A DNA stretch of 64,000 bases from Istiophorus platypterus. Taxonomy: Eukaryota > Chordata > Actinopteri > Istiophoriformes > Istiophoridae. This document shows, one piece after another, positions 1 to 13,510 of this stretch (position 1 is the stretch's first letter; each line of letters begins with the position of its first letter). Where the stretch lies: contig CM029116.1 of assembly GCA_016859345.1 (NCBI GenBank), positions 1,504,439 to 1,568,438 of the forward strand, written 5' to 3'. The translations under genes were made by a program, and so were the position numbers. The notes under the pieces are model-generated. The model ran no database searches. It was not told the DNA's origin and worked only from the letters and a program-made list of their open reading frames with translations.

Positions 1-521
1 TATTTACTGGGGAAAGCACAGAAACATGGTGTTTTCCGGCTGCAGTCCATGTGCTGCCCTCTCTCCAGGGCCAGTGTGTTCACATGTTTACTGTGTGTGT
101 GTGTGTGAGTGTGTGTTGGTGGCACAGTGTGCAGCTCGGGGCTGGACACTCTCCACGATCCCTGGGACTGACGGACCCGCCCACATCGCCGTCCTGGTCG
201 TCCACGCTCTCGAGGTTTCGGGGTCCTTAATAGACCATCTACTTAATCCTATTGTCTCAGACCTGTTCTCTGTATTTCATTGTCCCAGATAAATTTTTTT
301 TTTAAAAAACAGACCTAGTTCCATTTCATTAAGAAAGGATTCAGGTTACGGAGCATTGCCAGGAAACAATGAAACTGTGTTTGCGTGTTGTAGAAAGTGT
401 AGAAACATAATTGTAAGTTCGTACATTGTCTCTTTAATATCTTCCCTCTATGAGGAAGGCGTTTTCATTTAGTTCATTAAAGGTATATTGTCAATTTCGC
501 AATTTTCTTTTATTTCCACAG

Positions 522-635
522 GTGAGTGCTCAAGGCAAAGAACCACACAGGGATTTTAAGCTTTTCCGGCAAGGTGCTACTTGTTCTTATCGCAGCCTTG
601 CATTTTTCTACATACGATATAACCTTCATGAGCAG
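522..635 (+). other. candidate recursive-splice exon or orphan exon
   Basis: A pyrimidine-rich stretch (about 500-519) ends in CAG at 519-521 and is followed at once by GTGAGT. This is the layout of a vertebrate recursive splice site, where an acceptor directly abuts a donor. A second donor-like site, CAG|GTAAAT, follows at 635/636. The 114-nt interval is open in one frame and encodes 38 residues beginning VSAQGKEPHRDF; I do not recognise the peptide. It could be an RS-exon inside a long intron, an ordinary cassette exon, or chance. Confidence 0.3.
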
Positions 636-3555
636 GTAAATATCTGATTAAAAATGAAAATGGCTGTCTAAGTCCCAAAGTATAGACACGAGCTGCGTTA
701 GAGTCAAACACAGCATTAAATGGAAAGTACTGGTACTAGTGGTCAAAGATGGAGCGATTTGGTGATTCTGCAGGTCGAGGTACACAGTTGTCAGGGCAGC
801 CAATCAGGAGCTCGGGTCGGTCAATCGGGCCGGTCGGGTCAGTCCACCGATTCAGAATCTCTGGTCATCTAATTTACCTTTGACCGTTGAAGTTCTCCTG
901 GTCTTGCTGGGTTTAATCCTTGATCTTTTCCAGTAGCTGTAACGTACGTGCTGCTGTCGACGTCCGGCCGGTCACGTCGTCCATGAAACCAGGCCGGTTG
1001 TCCTGTTCTGCGGGAACCGCCGCAGCTCCTCGTCCGCGGTGCATCGTTTGGCAGCCGGTCCTCAGCCTGCTGAAGAACTCTGCTCCAGCCCTGGCACTTG
1101 CACAGCGGAACCCGGAAGGTCGGTTCCTGTAACCTGCAAGTTTTCCAGATGTCTTTTCGTTGTCCTGCACGAGGAGGAGGAGGAGGAGCAGGGGACATGC
1201 AACGCCACCTATCATCCAAAGCTATTTGACCATCAAGCAATAAGTAATAAGATCTAAAACGCGGAAGGGACTCAGGAGTCTGAGTCTCCAGGATGTGTTT
1301 ATAAAGCTTTGCACGTTATCGGACCGATTCGTCGATACTGTGGCTGTGATGTCATTGGAGAGGCATGGCTCACTCGGCTCGGTTAAAACGACAAGCGTAA
1401 ATCCCACAGTCGAGTGCAGAGGAAGACCCGGTTTTCTGTCCACACATTCGACGAAGAGCTGTAACCTATAATGGCGAAGGACATCATGTTTACCTCCGGG
1501 CCCTGCTGCTGTAGAGAGTCGTGCGAACATAAGCCGGGTTGGAGGTTCAAGTTCCTGATCAAACCTGGACCGATCACTTCCCTAAGAGCCCTAATGCAGA
1601 TAGATGTGTCCACTGAGAGGCTGTAAATACCGTGGCCTGCACCCATCTGTAGGGTGGCACAGTGTGTGTGAGTGCGTGAGTGTGTGTGTGTGTGGCAGGA
1701 AGATGATGCGTCTCAGAAATTAACTATGACATGAAGGGGGGAACACGATGGGATTTTCTCCTGCCCCGTAATTATTCAAAATAGACAGACTGACTGGAGG
1801 AAGCTAATGGAAGCTAGAAGTGACCAATGTAGCTGTTTAAACCTAAAATCCCCCCTTTAGCTCCCTAATATCTAGATATCCTATGCAAAAATTTAAAAAT
1901 ACGTTTCCCTAAAAATTCAGACTGACGTGTATTTGGTTTCTTTGCAAACTTCAGTGACCAAAAAAAAAAAAAAGCGAGAAGCACAGACAAAGAGCCAGAA
2001 CTCCCCTGAGAGTCTGGAGAAAGGGATTAAAAGCACAGAAGTCCGATCGGGAAAGTTCTGAAGTCGAGGCGTAGGGATAAACGAGGACGTGGCGGGATCT
2101 CATGCCGGACGCATCCAGAGGCAGCAGAGGTCACGGAGGACGCGACTGACCACATGCAGTGGATTAAAATTCAGCCCTAACTGCATTTAAGGACCAACTG
2201 AGTCGAGTTTGGAGTCGTTTGTGCCTCGGCCAGGTTTTTTTTTTTCCTCCCTCGGACTGTTGAAAACAGATGCACAGCCGATACGCAAAGCGGGCGTTTA
2301 GTGTTTTTCAGGCATCTGACATTTACAGTCCAGTTTGTTTTCTCATAAACAAAGTTAGGCCACTTAAAGTGGAGGCATTTGAAGGCTTGGATGGACATGA
2401 AACCCCAATCACAGCTAAAGATTACGCTTTAAAAAAAGGCTAAAAAACATGAATATTACATTTGTTCACTTTCATATTCTGGGACAATTTCATAATAAAA
2501 TCAGCAACTATCGGTGCCATGATTTGTTCCCTCCTGCAACAACCAAGTGTTTGGATTTTGCTTCAGCTGCGTTTCAGGCCTCTGATCGTCTTTTTCTACG
2601 CGGCTATGGTCAGCGAGGCTCATGGGTAATAAAATATGGGCCTGGTTCCTCACCCTGAGTTAGTTACAGTGAGTTAAAGACCTTGAAAAAGCTTAAGATA
2701 TATATATTAAGATATATATATTTTCTTAATTTTTCATGCAGATTAGCATCTTATTGTAATTTATAGGTTTATTAGATGATTATGTAAAACAGTTTTTCTG
2801 TTTATATGGATTTAAATATAATAAGAGTTAAACTGTGCCATGGCCTCCTCCTGCTCAGGCGGCGTCGGGGGGGGGGGGGTCACTTTCTCAGGTAACACAC
2901 CTGCTGCTGTGAAGAGAGCGCCGCAATGGCCCTGTTGTCTCCGAGCACGTCTAGCTGTCGTACCCTACCTGAACAGGAGAGTGCTCCTCAGCTCCCTGGG
3001 GGGGGGGTTAAAGGTTAACCCGCTTTCCAACCCCCACAGCTTAGGGTCGGCCCTGGTCACCTGCTCCCTCCGGTCCGATAACTCTGAAGTAATAAGTCTG
3101 AAGTAAATCTGTGTCAGAGCGCCAGGGATCGGCGTCCTGGTCCCGGTCCCGGTCCCCGCAGAGATGGGAACAGCGGCCTGAGACCCGTCCAACTCTGCAG
3201 GTGTTTTGCGTCCACTGCTCTGTCGGAGCTGCCAGGTGATGTAACCCACTCATCTCATTACCCCTAACAACCAGGTGCTGATCCCACAATCCCTTTGTTG
3301 TCGCTCTGATCGGATTAACGGGACGTTTTCCTTTTAAACACGTTACTTGTTAGTTACGGTTTTGGAGGCACCGGATGCAGATTCGGTGATTTAACGGCTT
3401 CAGTCCTCAGTGACAACACTCAACCTGGTCTTCAACCTGATCAGTTACAAGGTGTGTGAAGAATGTTTGGCCATTGTAAACATTCAAAATAGTGATGCAC
3501 ACATTTGATGCGCTTATAATTAGGGAACGAAGTCAAATGAATGGAATTAACACCC

Positions 3556-3695
3556 TGTGGTCGGAGGAGGACACGGTCTGAACGACGGTGGCGGAGAAGG
3601 AGAAGCAGGAAATGCGACGCTACTGAGCCGACCAATCACAGCTCTTGTTGTCTGTGTTGTGGCTTGTAGATAAATTTTTTTATCGAATGCATAAA
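3556..3695 (+). mobile_element. MITE-like element, partial copy 1
   Basis: The stretch matches the right half of the copy at 56926-57353. Shared features are the ACGGTCTGAAC segment, a purine-rich GGCGGAGAAGGAGAAG segment, and CCGACCAATCACAGCTC followed by TTGTTGTCTG. It ends near a GCATAAA that resembles the family terminus. The left half is not recognisable here. Confidence 0.5.
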
Positions 3696-5459
3696 GGGAC
3701 ACGGGCTCGACTCCCCGGATGATTTTACTCTCCACCGGACGTGGTCGCCGCATCCGGCCTGAACGCCTCCGGTCCAGGTCTCGGCCGTCGTCACTGCTTC
3801 CTGACCCACACGGACTTTTCTGAGCTGGAAAGTTCCGGATGGCTAAAATACAAACTCATCGTTGCTAAATAACCGAGCATGTGAGGATCTTTGCCAGGAA
3901 CGCTGTTGGTTTTCGGGCTTCGAAATAGTCCATGAAATATCTGAGATATTCAAAATTTTCGATCCTCTGTCTACTATGATTTTGACCATCACCATCGTTT
4001 TAATTTTTGGAACAAAAATGTATAAAACCATGTTCACGTTTGTCTCTTTACTTAACCTTCACCAGGCTGTACAGTCTCCCCCTCTCTCTCCTTCTATGTC
4101 TCTCACAGGTTTACCAATTACCAGCCAAACCGCAATGAGCTCACTCAGCCGCCGACACCCCCACCCCATCCCCGGGCATTGTGGGTAAAGTCACATTATG
4201 CTCTCTATTGTCTGGTGGAGTGGACTTCAGGGACCTTGGACACAGTGCGATTACACACACACACACACACACACACGTGGCTGGTCACATGAAAACACAT
4301 TCACACTGGCCCGTCTAGTTGTGCACGCACTCCGCCTGAATACAGTGTGGTGTGTGTTGTCATGGTGGAGAGCGGCGACATCCGCGTTCTAACACGAGGA
4401 GGCGTGCGTCAGGGGTCCGACCCCACGAGGCGGCGGGTCCTGATTTCTCAGGACACTGTGCGGACGCCTTCGACCCGTCGGGCCTCGATGTATCTGCTGA
4501 CTGGGCCCGATGCACAGCAGGTTCAGGGAATTCCCGAAGCCTGCAGCCTCTGTTTAACGAAACCGAACGGTAGATCAAGCTAGTGCTAGGATGTGACTTG
4601 AAAGCAGACCGCTCTGTGCCCCCCCCCCCCCCATGTCCTACTACTGCAGGATACCGGAGCCCGCCAGCCGGTGATTCACCTGTAGCGACGTCTTCGAGCG
4701 GCTCACACCGGCCCGAAGCCCAGTGCGAGACCGGCGGTGGAGCCAGACGTGCCTTCACGTACCGACCCACAGCCGGGAGCCCCCCCAACACCTCCCTCTC
4801 TGATTGGTTGGAAGGGGCGAGGATCGCTGAGAACAGAAACGGTAGAAGGGAAAATCTCCGCACTGCTGCCCAGACGCTGAATGAGTCTCGGTAACAGAAG
4901 AGCTTCGGGTCCCCTCAACACATAATAAGAAGGTTCTGGAGCCTGAAGAGTTATTCGAAGAGAGTTACATTCTGTAGCTTTAACACAGGTTTGGTGTTTA
5001 ATGCAAAAACTCGGCTTAACCGCGACAGTGGTTTCTCTTCAGGCCGCTGATGCGTGTTTGTCATCGAAGGACTTGGGTTTCCTCAACAGTCGAGTGATGC
5101 GTGGAAATTACAAAATTTGCAGCCCAAGTGCTGTAGATGTAACCTGAATCGCCGCTGCTAAACCAAAGTGTCCTCAGAATGTCCTAGAATATGACGGTTA
5201 CACCAAATTGTCCACACTTCAGGAAAGTGCCTTTACCAGACCTGAGCGCATTCGCCCGGTTCCACGCACACACACACGCACACAAGCATGCATGGGTGTG
5301 TGTACACACACACAATCAGATCACACAGCTCCATCACTCACAGTGAGATGAAAAGGGAAAAGAGAAAAAAGAGAGAAAACGATGTTTTTTAGGCCGGGCT
5401 AGTTAAGACCTCACTGTCCCAGTTGAACAGAATGTAGAGCTCAAACTCGCAGATGAAAG

Positions 5460-5460
<1 letters not shown>

Positions 5461-5510
<50 letters not shown>
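5461..5510. repeat. (TG)25 microsatellite
   Basis: Uninterrupted TG dinucleotides for 50 bp. Confidence 0.98.
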
Positions 5511-5513
<3 letters not shown>

Positions 5514-6887
5514 CAGTAGGTCTGCCTCTCTGGGACAGATCTCAGTAGGAGTCTGAGCGACGGCCCAGACCGAGTCCCTGTTCTCGGCCCGAAGCGGTGA
5601 GGCGGTATCTCTTGACGGCTGTTCGGTCGCTCGTAAGTCATGTGGACCGCGGGACCCCCCCCCCCGGTTCCCATCGGAACCCGGGTCTCCCTTCAGCCAT
5701 CTACACGTCACTCAGACAGTGACGTATAGATGGCATCCAACCCTCACCCAGTTCCTGAGCCGTTTATCCGCGGTGAACCACCATGATCCCCTACAGCAGA
5801 AGACGACCTTCAGGTGCTCGGAACATGAAACGCGAAAACCGAAAATCCCTTTGTACTGATCTGGTAACTTGGAAATAAATCAGGGCCACGGATGTGGAAT
5901 CCAGATGCGGATCCAGCTCGTGTGGCTTTAACTTGAAATCGGACCTCGAAGTTTTGGGCTCGACATTGTCACACGATGTCAGTTCAAACTTTGTTCGAAC
6001 CACTCCGATGTTCCCGCTTTGTTGTCTCCAAACGAGCCGTCAGCCGCCACCGTGTGCTCTGCTGCACCTGTAACCCTGCCCAGCGGTGATGTCACCGCGC
6101 ACTGCCACACCCTCGGAGCACATCACAAGGCGCAGGGCGGCGAGTTGAAACCACCGGAGGGCGAGCAAAAGGGACTTTCAGCTGCTGGTAAGACCTTCGA
6201 CTTTCAGCTGCTTTCAACGACATGATGGGAAAAAAAACAACTTTCATGAACTGGCTTAAGTCACAGATGATCGATTATATATTGGATGTTTTAGAATGAA
6301 GCGCGTTACGCCCCAGTTCGACCGTCACGTAAATTTATCCCTCGAATTCCATCCTATTTACTGTGGGAGCGACTTAACAATAACTGGACTGTTCATCCGG
6401 TTAAAACCGAACAAAACACGGGCCAAAAGCTACCAGCTGTTAGTCACAGGAGTTTTTCCTTCTCAACCATATTTGTGCCCATTGACCGCAGCTAATGCAG
6501 TTTGCGTCGGCCCAAACCTAGAAGCCCAGAGCCGAGGTCAGTTGGGGGATCATCCCTCTGCATGAATGACAGGACAGCTAGTGCGTCTGCTACTGTTGAG
6601 GACTGTCATTCCAAACTTTGCCCATAAATGTAGTTAATTTACCTGTAAAAGGTAAATAATGGGTGAAATGTACATGGTTCTTTAGCATTAAAATTCATCA
6701 TACTGTCACAAATGTGCACGTTTTTTCATTTCATACCTGTATTTTATCGTTTATAGAATAAAGTTGGGATTTGTTTTTTTGTTTTTTTGTTTATGGTTTG
6801 GTTGTGGTTTGCCTGACTCAGGGTAACTGAGTTTAGGACGAGACGCTGGTGCTGATATCCAGTCATCTTAGAGAGTCGAAGAGAACC

Positions 6888-6960
6888 CCGCTGCCGCCGC
6901 CGCCGCCGATGCTGCTGCCGCCGCTGCCGCCGCTGCCGCCGCTGCCGCCACCACCGCCAC
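6888..6960. repeat. CCG/CTG triplet repeat
   Basis: Interspersed CCG and CTG triplets over about 73 bp, ending in CCA/CCG triplets. It reads as proline/leucine on one strand and arginine/glutamine on the other, with no gene context, so it is treated as a triplet microsatellite. Confidence 0.9.
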
Positions 6961-8847
6961 AAACACCCAGAGCAGGTTTGCCATATTTTTCTGTCACATT
7001 TCAAAGCATGTTTGTTATAGTTGTAAGTGTATTTGTGGGCTCCCTCGCTGCCCCTCCTGTCCAAACAGATGATATGTATATATGCTGTATTTGAACCTTG
7101 CCGGATTGATGTTCTGGATGTTTTCCCCCGTCTGAGAATGCCTGAAATGTGTTTTCGTGCTGGGAAAAGCCGCAGACTGTCCCGTTTTGTTTCGAATGAA
7201 CACGTCCATCAGAGAAAGCGAGGAACTAAAAAAAAGATACGCTCCCACTTTGAAAAACTGAAGCACGTGATGGTTTTAGTATTGACGTCAAGCCAAATTT
7301 TTAAAAAAACTGCTAAAACTGACCAGCGTGTGTTCGTCCCTCCAGGCAGCCCTTGGGTTTCGGTTTCGGTGTTATGCAGCCATTGTCCAGGCTCAGCGTG
7401 GCCTCCCGGCTTGGCCTCTAAATCCGTCCCGCTGCCCAACCAGCACCAGTGCATCAGGCCATGTTCACTGCCAGCAGATTAGCCTTTTAGTCCGACGAGT
7501 GCGGGCAGCCGCCGGCGAGCGAACAGCCTGTGTTTACACTGTCCACGACGACAACAAGTCCTTCTCTGCCAAGTCGAGTCATCCAGGGTTACACAACATG
7601 CTTAAGGACACTGCGGAGGCAGATGTAGGGGGGTGAGAAAGTGGGGGCGCTCTCGTTCTTGGATTCTCGGTTCTCAGGTTCCCAGCGTGTTACAGTTCCT
7701 CAGCCGTCATAGATCCAGTTAACGGAGGGAAACGTGGGCTGCGTTTGGGCAAATCCGCCCATCAGTCAGTGTTCTGTTCAGTTTCAGGAGGTGGAACTGT
7801 TCCCAGCATGCAATGGGCCAGAGGCAGGGGCAACCTTAACCAATGGGCCGCCACCGTGCAACATGCAACATGTGCATTACGTGTCCTGTATGACTATCAA
7901 AATATCCGGGACAATCACTGTGAAGTGTCTTCAGATTGATTGCAAACTGAATTTTTTGAGGGGACACACACGCAAAGTGCAAATGGAGAAAAGCAAGTTG
8001 ACTTGAACCGATGTGGATGTGCCGATGCTGCAAATTAAGGTGAAGTGCACAGACAAGAGGAAAATTGCATTTTACCGCCGAGGTGACGGCTACAGTTAAA
8101 ATCCCTGCATTGGCTTTTTGAAACAAATAAACACAAACTGCAAAATCAACCCCTCGCTCGTATTTTCTGCGGATAAAGTGAAGAGAAACTCTGCTTTCAG
8201 TCTGAAGTCAAAACACAAATAGGTGAAGGACACCTATGACTGCTGTCGGTTTCCTGTCGTGTCCACCCCCCCACTAAACTCAGCTTCAGCCCTCTGCCCA
8301 GCTTAGTGCCGCCGATCCATTTAGAGCAGAGAGTTCAGCAGATGACACCCCCCCCCACACACACACACACACACACCTGAGCGGGGGGGTCAGGTGCACT
8401 GGAGGTTACTACAGGTCAACAGACAGATGCACCACAGTACTGATCACACACACACACACACGTGCCCTTCACTGACCTGCAGAGGTGAGGTGAAGAGTGA
8501 AGGTGAAGTGGGATCAGAGTATTTTACAGTTGTGGAGGATCAAGGAAGGAGGGTGGGGACTCTCAGTTTGCTTCTATGAAAATCACAGAAATATGGACTA
8601 AATCATGGAAAATATCAGAAAGGAGTGAATCATGGGTCAAATTTGGTTTTGTCTTTCAGGGATACAGGTTTTACCTGGTGCTTCTAGTTCATCTTGACCT
8701 TAATTAACTGTGAATATAACATTTTTACGCAAACTGATTTCTGAAATGACCATCTGATGAGTGGCCTTGACGTAGAAATAGCGACAGGTGGTAAAAAGAG
8801 GTCAAACAGGAAGACCTGGTCAAAGCAGTTGGCCCCCTTGCTTGCAA

Positions 8848-8860
8848 AGGTCAAAGGTCA
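8848..8860 (+). promoter_or_regulatory. DR1 nuclear-receptor element (AGGTCA A AGGTCA)
   Basis: Two perfect AGGTCA half-sites in direct orientation are separated by one base. This is the known DR1 arrangement bound by RXR/PPAR, HNF4 and COUP-TF factors. Function is inferred from the motif only. Confidence 0.4.
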
Positions 8861-9459
8861 AGCATAGTTGAGGTGGTTAGGTTAGCAGCAGGAGCAAGGG
8901 GTTATACTTATACATGCTTTAGGGGTAATTTGCTGCAGCTAAGCTTGCAGTCTTGGGTCACTGACAAAGCAGGTGTTAAATGGCTCAGATTAAAATTTAC
9001 TTAAGAACCACTTGGCGTCCCACCCCCCTGCTCCCCCTGCCTTCAATCCCACCTTAAAAGACAAAATCCGCCTTAAGTTGTAGAGCTAAACTGCAGAATG
9101 GGTAAGCTGAGCCACGGCAGACATACAGCCTCAGGAAAACCAGGCTGGGCTCTGGTCAGTCCGGTCTGGTTTTTGGGGGCGTGCAGATTTAGCCCCAAAT
9201 CAGAACGAACATCCATTTTTGTTGCATGTTTGTTGACCACCAGAGGATCAACTGAGCGGATTCTGTGGTTTTATCATCTATTAAAAACAAAACCATTAAG
9301 ATGGACCAGTGATGACAAGATCAGCTCCCAGCCTAGAAAGACAGAAGTTCTGGCTGCGTCCCAGTCGTGGCCCAATCGGGACCTCCAACATGGACGCCAG
9401 AAGGTGTGTTACATCACCTGAAAATCCTTCTGTTCTTTTCTGCGTGCCCCCTCCCTCCA

Positions 9460-9665
9460 CCCGCCCATCACCCATCGCATCCCTCCATCCCTCTGGCATT
9501 ACTCTCCCGGGTGGGTGGGGCCACCTAATGAGATCACTGCCGGCTAATCAGAGGAGAGGATCCTCATTGGCCGAGAGCCTGCAGGACGGCCCATGGCGGG
9601 AGGTCGGCATGACAACAACACTGATGGACACTGACAGGTCATTGCTACACATAATGGGATTATGG
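9460..9665. other. candidate conserved non-coding block
   Basis: The block is balanced in composition, free of simple repeats and rich in homeodomain and CCAAT-like words (CTAATGAGATC, GGCTAATCAG, CATTGGCC, CATAATGGGATTA). It stands out from the surrounding low-complexity DNA and looks like an enhancer-type element. Conservation could not be tested. Confidence 0.2.
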
Positions 9666-10252
9666 TGAGAGAGGGAGTGAAGCGATGGGCGTAGAGAAGG
9701 GGTGAGCGAGGATTGCTCAGAGCTGGGAGAGAGAGTGAGCAGTGTTTGTGTCACGGTCCGTTGGTTCCACAGCCGCTCTGTGTTTGGGGTCATTGTTGTC
9801 CAGTGTTAGCTACATGTTGGCCGTGTTTGCAACAGGACCGCGATCGTCCTGAGTGATTCTGAATGACAGGGCAGGACGTAGACGTACAATAAACATGTAC
9901 TTTCATCTTCAACACACCGCGGTCTGGATGATTGGTACAATTCATTGTGGATCACAAACATCTATGGTTTTAATTTTTTTTTTTTTTGTTATAACGTCAC
10001 CCTTTTCTATGTCAAATTTTCATAGAGCTGGAAACCTGTGACTTAAAAACCTGTGACCTCAAGTCCAAACTCTTGTGTGAACACACCTAAAAGGGGAAAA
10101 ATGGACTCAACACATGGTCTCCTCTCCATGACTTTCATGGTGATGCACACGATAAATGAGAGAAGTAGCTGTATGCTTATCCAGGTCTGGGTTTTGGCTC
10201 AGGAGGGTCGGATGTCATTCTTTCCTGCCACGTCCTCCAGGTCCTGAGGCCA

Positions 10253-10721
10253 CATCATGCCTTTGTGCCGAACTTGTGCCAAACCTACGGTGGAACCGTG
10301 AGCCCCTCGCCTTAGCCTGACATGCACCTCCCAAAAAAATGTAGCCAGGCATTATAGCGGCACAGACCACAAGAGCTGTGATTGTCTACTTGGCGACATC
10401 ACATTTCCGGCTTCTTCTTCGTCGCCTTCTCAGACCGTCTCCTCCAACATCTTTCGTTTCTGCATCACAGTAAATTCATGAAAACTAAAACTACCGTTCA
10501 ACATCTGTCGGCTCCGATTCCGTCGATTTGGTTTCGGTTGCCGTCGTTTCAAACAGACACCGACAAATTGGCGGAAAACAGAGGCCATCGCCGACTAGTT
10601 GTTTGGTAGTGTAATAGCAGAGTGACACCATCACAGAAGTGTAAATGCTCACGACATCGTAGGATGGTAGAGATGGCTACGGTGCAGGCTCTGGATGGAC
10701 TCGACACAGAGGCATAAATCC
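10253..10721 (-). mobile_element. MITE-like element, copy 2
   Basis: Read on the - strand, the element starts GGATTTATGCCTCTGTGTCG. It contains the family segments equivalent to ACGGCAACC...CCGACTCC and AATCACAGCTCTTGTGGTC, and ends near a degenerate inverted copy of the same terminus at about 10253-10290. Internal order matches the copies at 12445 and 56926. The inverted ends and lack of coding capacity suggest a non-autonomous DNA transposon; I cannot name the superfamily. Confidence 0.55.
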
Positions 10722-12444
10722 ATCGATGCTGGGGAATCCAGACCCGCTTTTTAAGGATCGGCCCAGCTACGCCACAAGTAGGTGTCAGCATCGGCACACC
10801 CATGTCGCCCACTGTTACCACTGGTCTATCGCTGTGAAACTGGAGGCCAAAGTTTCAGCGATTACTTAGCTGTTTGTTTTATGGTTCGCCTGCAACTAAC
10901 TGTTTTAGATAATTAACCAAACTTAAAGTCGAGGTTCAAAATTCAGTACTAGAACCAGCCCTTACTGTAAAACATAACGCCCGACGGTCAGGTCTCTGAA
11001 TCCACCACACTAAAGCTAAACGTGAGGTGCTTTTGTTTTTTGATGCTTCCAAGGGAATTTTTACGTTGTTAAAGCTTGTAAACGCAGCAGGGAGAGAAAT
11101 CTGTACTTTAATTTATCAGATAAGACACAAACAAAATTCTTACTTTCTGCCTCCAACTGTCCAGACCCGGTTTGTCCTGTTGAGGTTTAAGTTCGGCAGG
11201 TATCCTTGTTAGGACATTGTATTGACTTAAACATTCGTTGTTGGCAGGCTAACCCAAACCCCAAACCCTTACCTGAACCAGGACCTCAGAAATGACGTTT
11301 CGCCTCATCGATCCCCATGAGGACTACTGGTCCCAACAAGGTCAGTGTTTGTACTGGAAAAGGTCCCAGAAAGGTAATAAAAATCAAAAACCGTGCACGT
11401 GCATAGACACACAAACACAAAAGCTCAGAGGCTGAGCAGCCAGCAGGGCTTGTGTCTGAGTGCTACCAGACTGACTGTCATGTCAGCGCCTGCAGCTCTG
11501 CCATGAATCAGCAACACACAGAGAGAGATAGGAGATAGAGAGATACACAGAAGGACAGAGAGATGATGACAAAGAGAGATGGGGCTCAAGGGGGGAGGTG
11601 GGGGAGGGAGGGAGGGAGGGAGACAAAAAGACAAACAAGCTTCGTATGTAAAGACACCGGGTACGTGACTACGTCCATTTTTCATCAAGCGTCTTAAATG
11701 TTACAGCAGCTTTCCTCCGCGTTCATGTGCACCCCGGCTGATTTTAACGGCCAAGGAGACCGATCAGTTTTCTGCAAATCAGGATCTGGAAATCTTCCAC
11801 CCTGGCTCCCGTGAGGAAAAATAACTGCAACGTCCGGGGCTGAATTACACAGAGGTTGCAACATCCTCATGTCCGTGCTTCATCCGGCCTCCTGGGCTGA
11901 CGCTTAATCAGGCATCACCCAACTGCCACCGCTAACCGTTGAGTAGTACCAAGGGGCCTTGAGTTGCAGTTCTCCTCACCGCCACCAGATGCCAGCTCAA
12001 GGAAAACTCCTAAAAAAGCCTACAACTATTCTCCAGGAATACAGTCGTTAGACACAAGCCGGTTATCCCATCAGGCAGTCAATGTGTCAACCCTTTAACG
12101 ACCATCAGGGAATTAAACAAAATCAAGATATCGCAGCTACGTTACATGATTTGTGACCAATAGGATGCTAACAAACTCAGAACCACATCATATTATCACC
12201 ATAAAATTCATTCTACTTTTAGCTCTCCTGAGAAAACAGATGTTCCAGTGTCTTTACCAGCTAGTAGCTTTGTCTTTCTGGTAGTTTACTGTGGCTCCTT
12301 CATGACTCCTATCAGACTCAGCTTGTCCTACCTCCGCCCCGCCCCGAGTTAACCTTGCCGGACAAACTGGGGTTTATAGGTGATGAAGACCAATTTCCAG
12401 GAATGACGACAACCCCCCATGGCATCATAGCTTATAGTTATGCT

Positions 12445-12776
12445 GGATTTATTCTTCTGCATCAACTCTGTGCCGTAGCCTACGCATTTGGCCTCAGCTG
12501 TCGTGAGCATTTCTGCTTCTGCGTTGGTGTCACTCTGCAGTTACACCACAAGACCACAAGTTGGCAGCAACGCTTATATGCCACTGTGTTGAGTTTCTTC
12601 CACTGTTTTCAACGTTTGTCAGCGCCACTTTGAAATGACAGTGACTGAAACCGAGCTGATCTCAATGGAGTCGGAGCTGACGGATGTTGAACAGCATCTT
12701 TAGTTTTCCTGAATATGCTGCAACTCGGAAATGAAAGAAAACGTGCTACGACGTAGGTTCGACGAATAAGCATAAT
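12445..12776 (+). mobile_element. MITE-like element, copy 3
   Basis: The left end GGATTTATTCTTCTGCATC and the right end ACGTAGGTTCGACGAATAAG are imperfect inverted repeats. Internal segments shared with copy 4 include CTCTGCAGTTACACCAC, AAGACCACAAGTTGGCAGC, GCCACTGTG, CGGAGCTGACGGATGT and TAGTTTTCCTGAAT. Confidence 0.6.
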
Positions 12777-13289
12777 TCGGTCTTTAGCTGCCATTCAGGC
12801 AGGAAACAGCTCTGTTTTAAAACAATGCCAGTCTAATCACTTTGCTGATCCCTTGGCTGTGTTGGATCAGACTGAAATATCTTGATCATTTTCCTCAACA
12901 TTGGGTTCAGACAATCGCGTTCTCTTCAGGATGAACCATCATCCCTTCTGTGATCCCTGGATATTCCTCTAGTGCCACCATCAGGTCTAAGTTTCTCCAA
13001 CATTTCTACTTCATTATAAAGTGCCTCCAAAAAATGATGACATTACCCTCAGCACCGTTAGCATGCCAACAGGGCATGCTATGCTAGAACGGCGACCATG
13101 CTTCAACAGTACACCTGCTGATCGTCAGCATATTGGCATTGTCCTTGTGAGCAAGTCAGTGTTTAACTCAGTGCAGCCTAGCAAAGCTGCTGGTGAGGCT
13201 GCAGACTCTTCATCTTGTTCCTTGTTTCTTTTTCTAACATGAATAATTAAAGTCGGTCCTCCCAGGTTCAGCTTATGAACAGGGGCCAG

Positions 13290-13510
13290 AGAGATTTACA
13301 GAAGGAAAAAAAAGAGAGAGAGGCTGGAGCAGATAGAGAAGGATGGGGGTGGTAGGGAGAAGAAAATTTAGGAAGACACAGAGGACAGAGGAATGAGGGA
13401 AGGGAGATATAAAAAAATGAAAAAGAAGAAGGAGAGAAAAAAAGAGATGTAGAGGAGAGGAAAGAGGGAGATAGAGGAGGATAGAAAAGATGAGTCGAGG
13501 AAGAGGAGGT
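13290..13510. repeat. purine-rich (GA) tract
   Basis: The + strand is almost entirely A and G for about 220 bp. A (GA)n run (13582-13600) and a (CT)n run (13655-13677) follow shortly after. Confidence 0.85.

Noticed and set aside
784..841. GGTCGGTCAATCGGG-like repeats, with similar ones at 22330-22460 and 42880-43050
   Set aside because: They are short degenerate words without stable periodicity. They could be worn repeats, but not enough is left to define a family.
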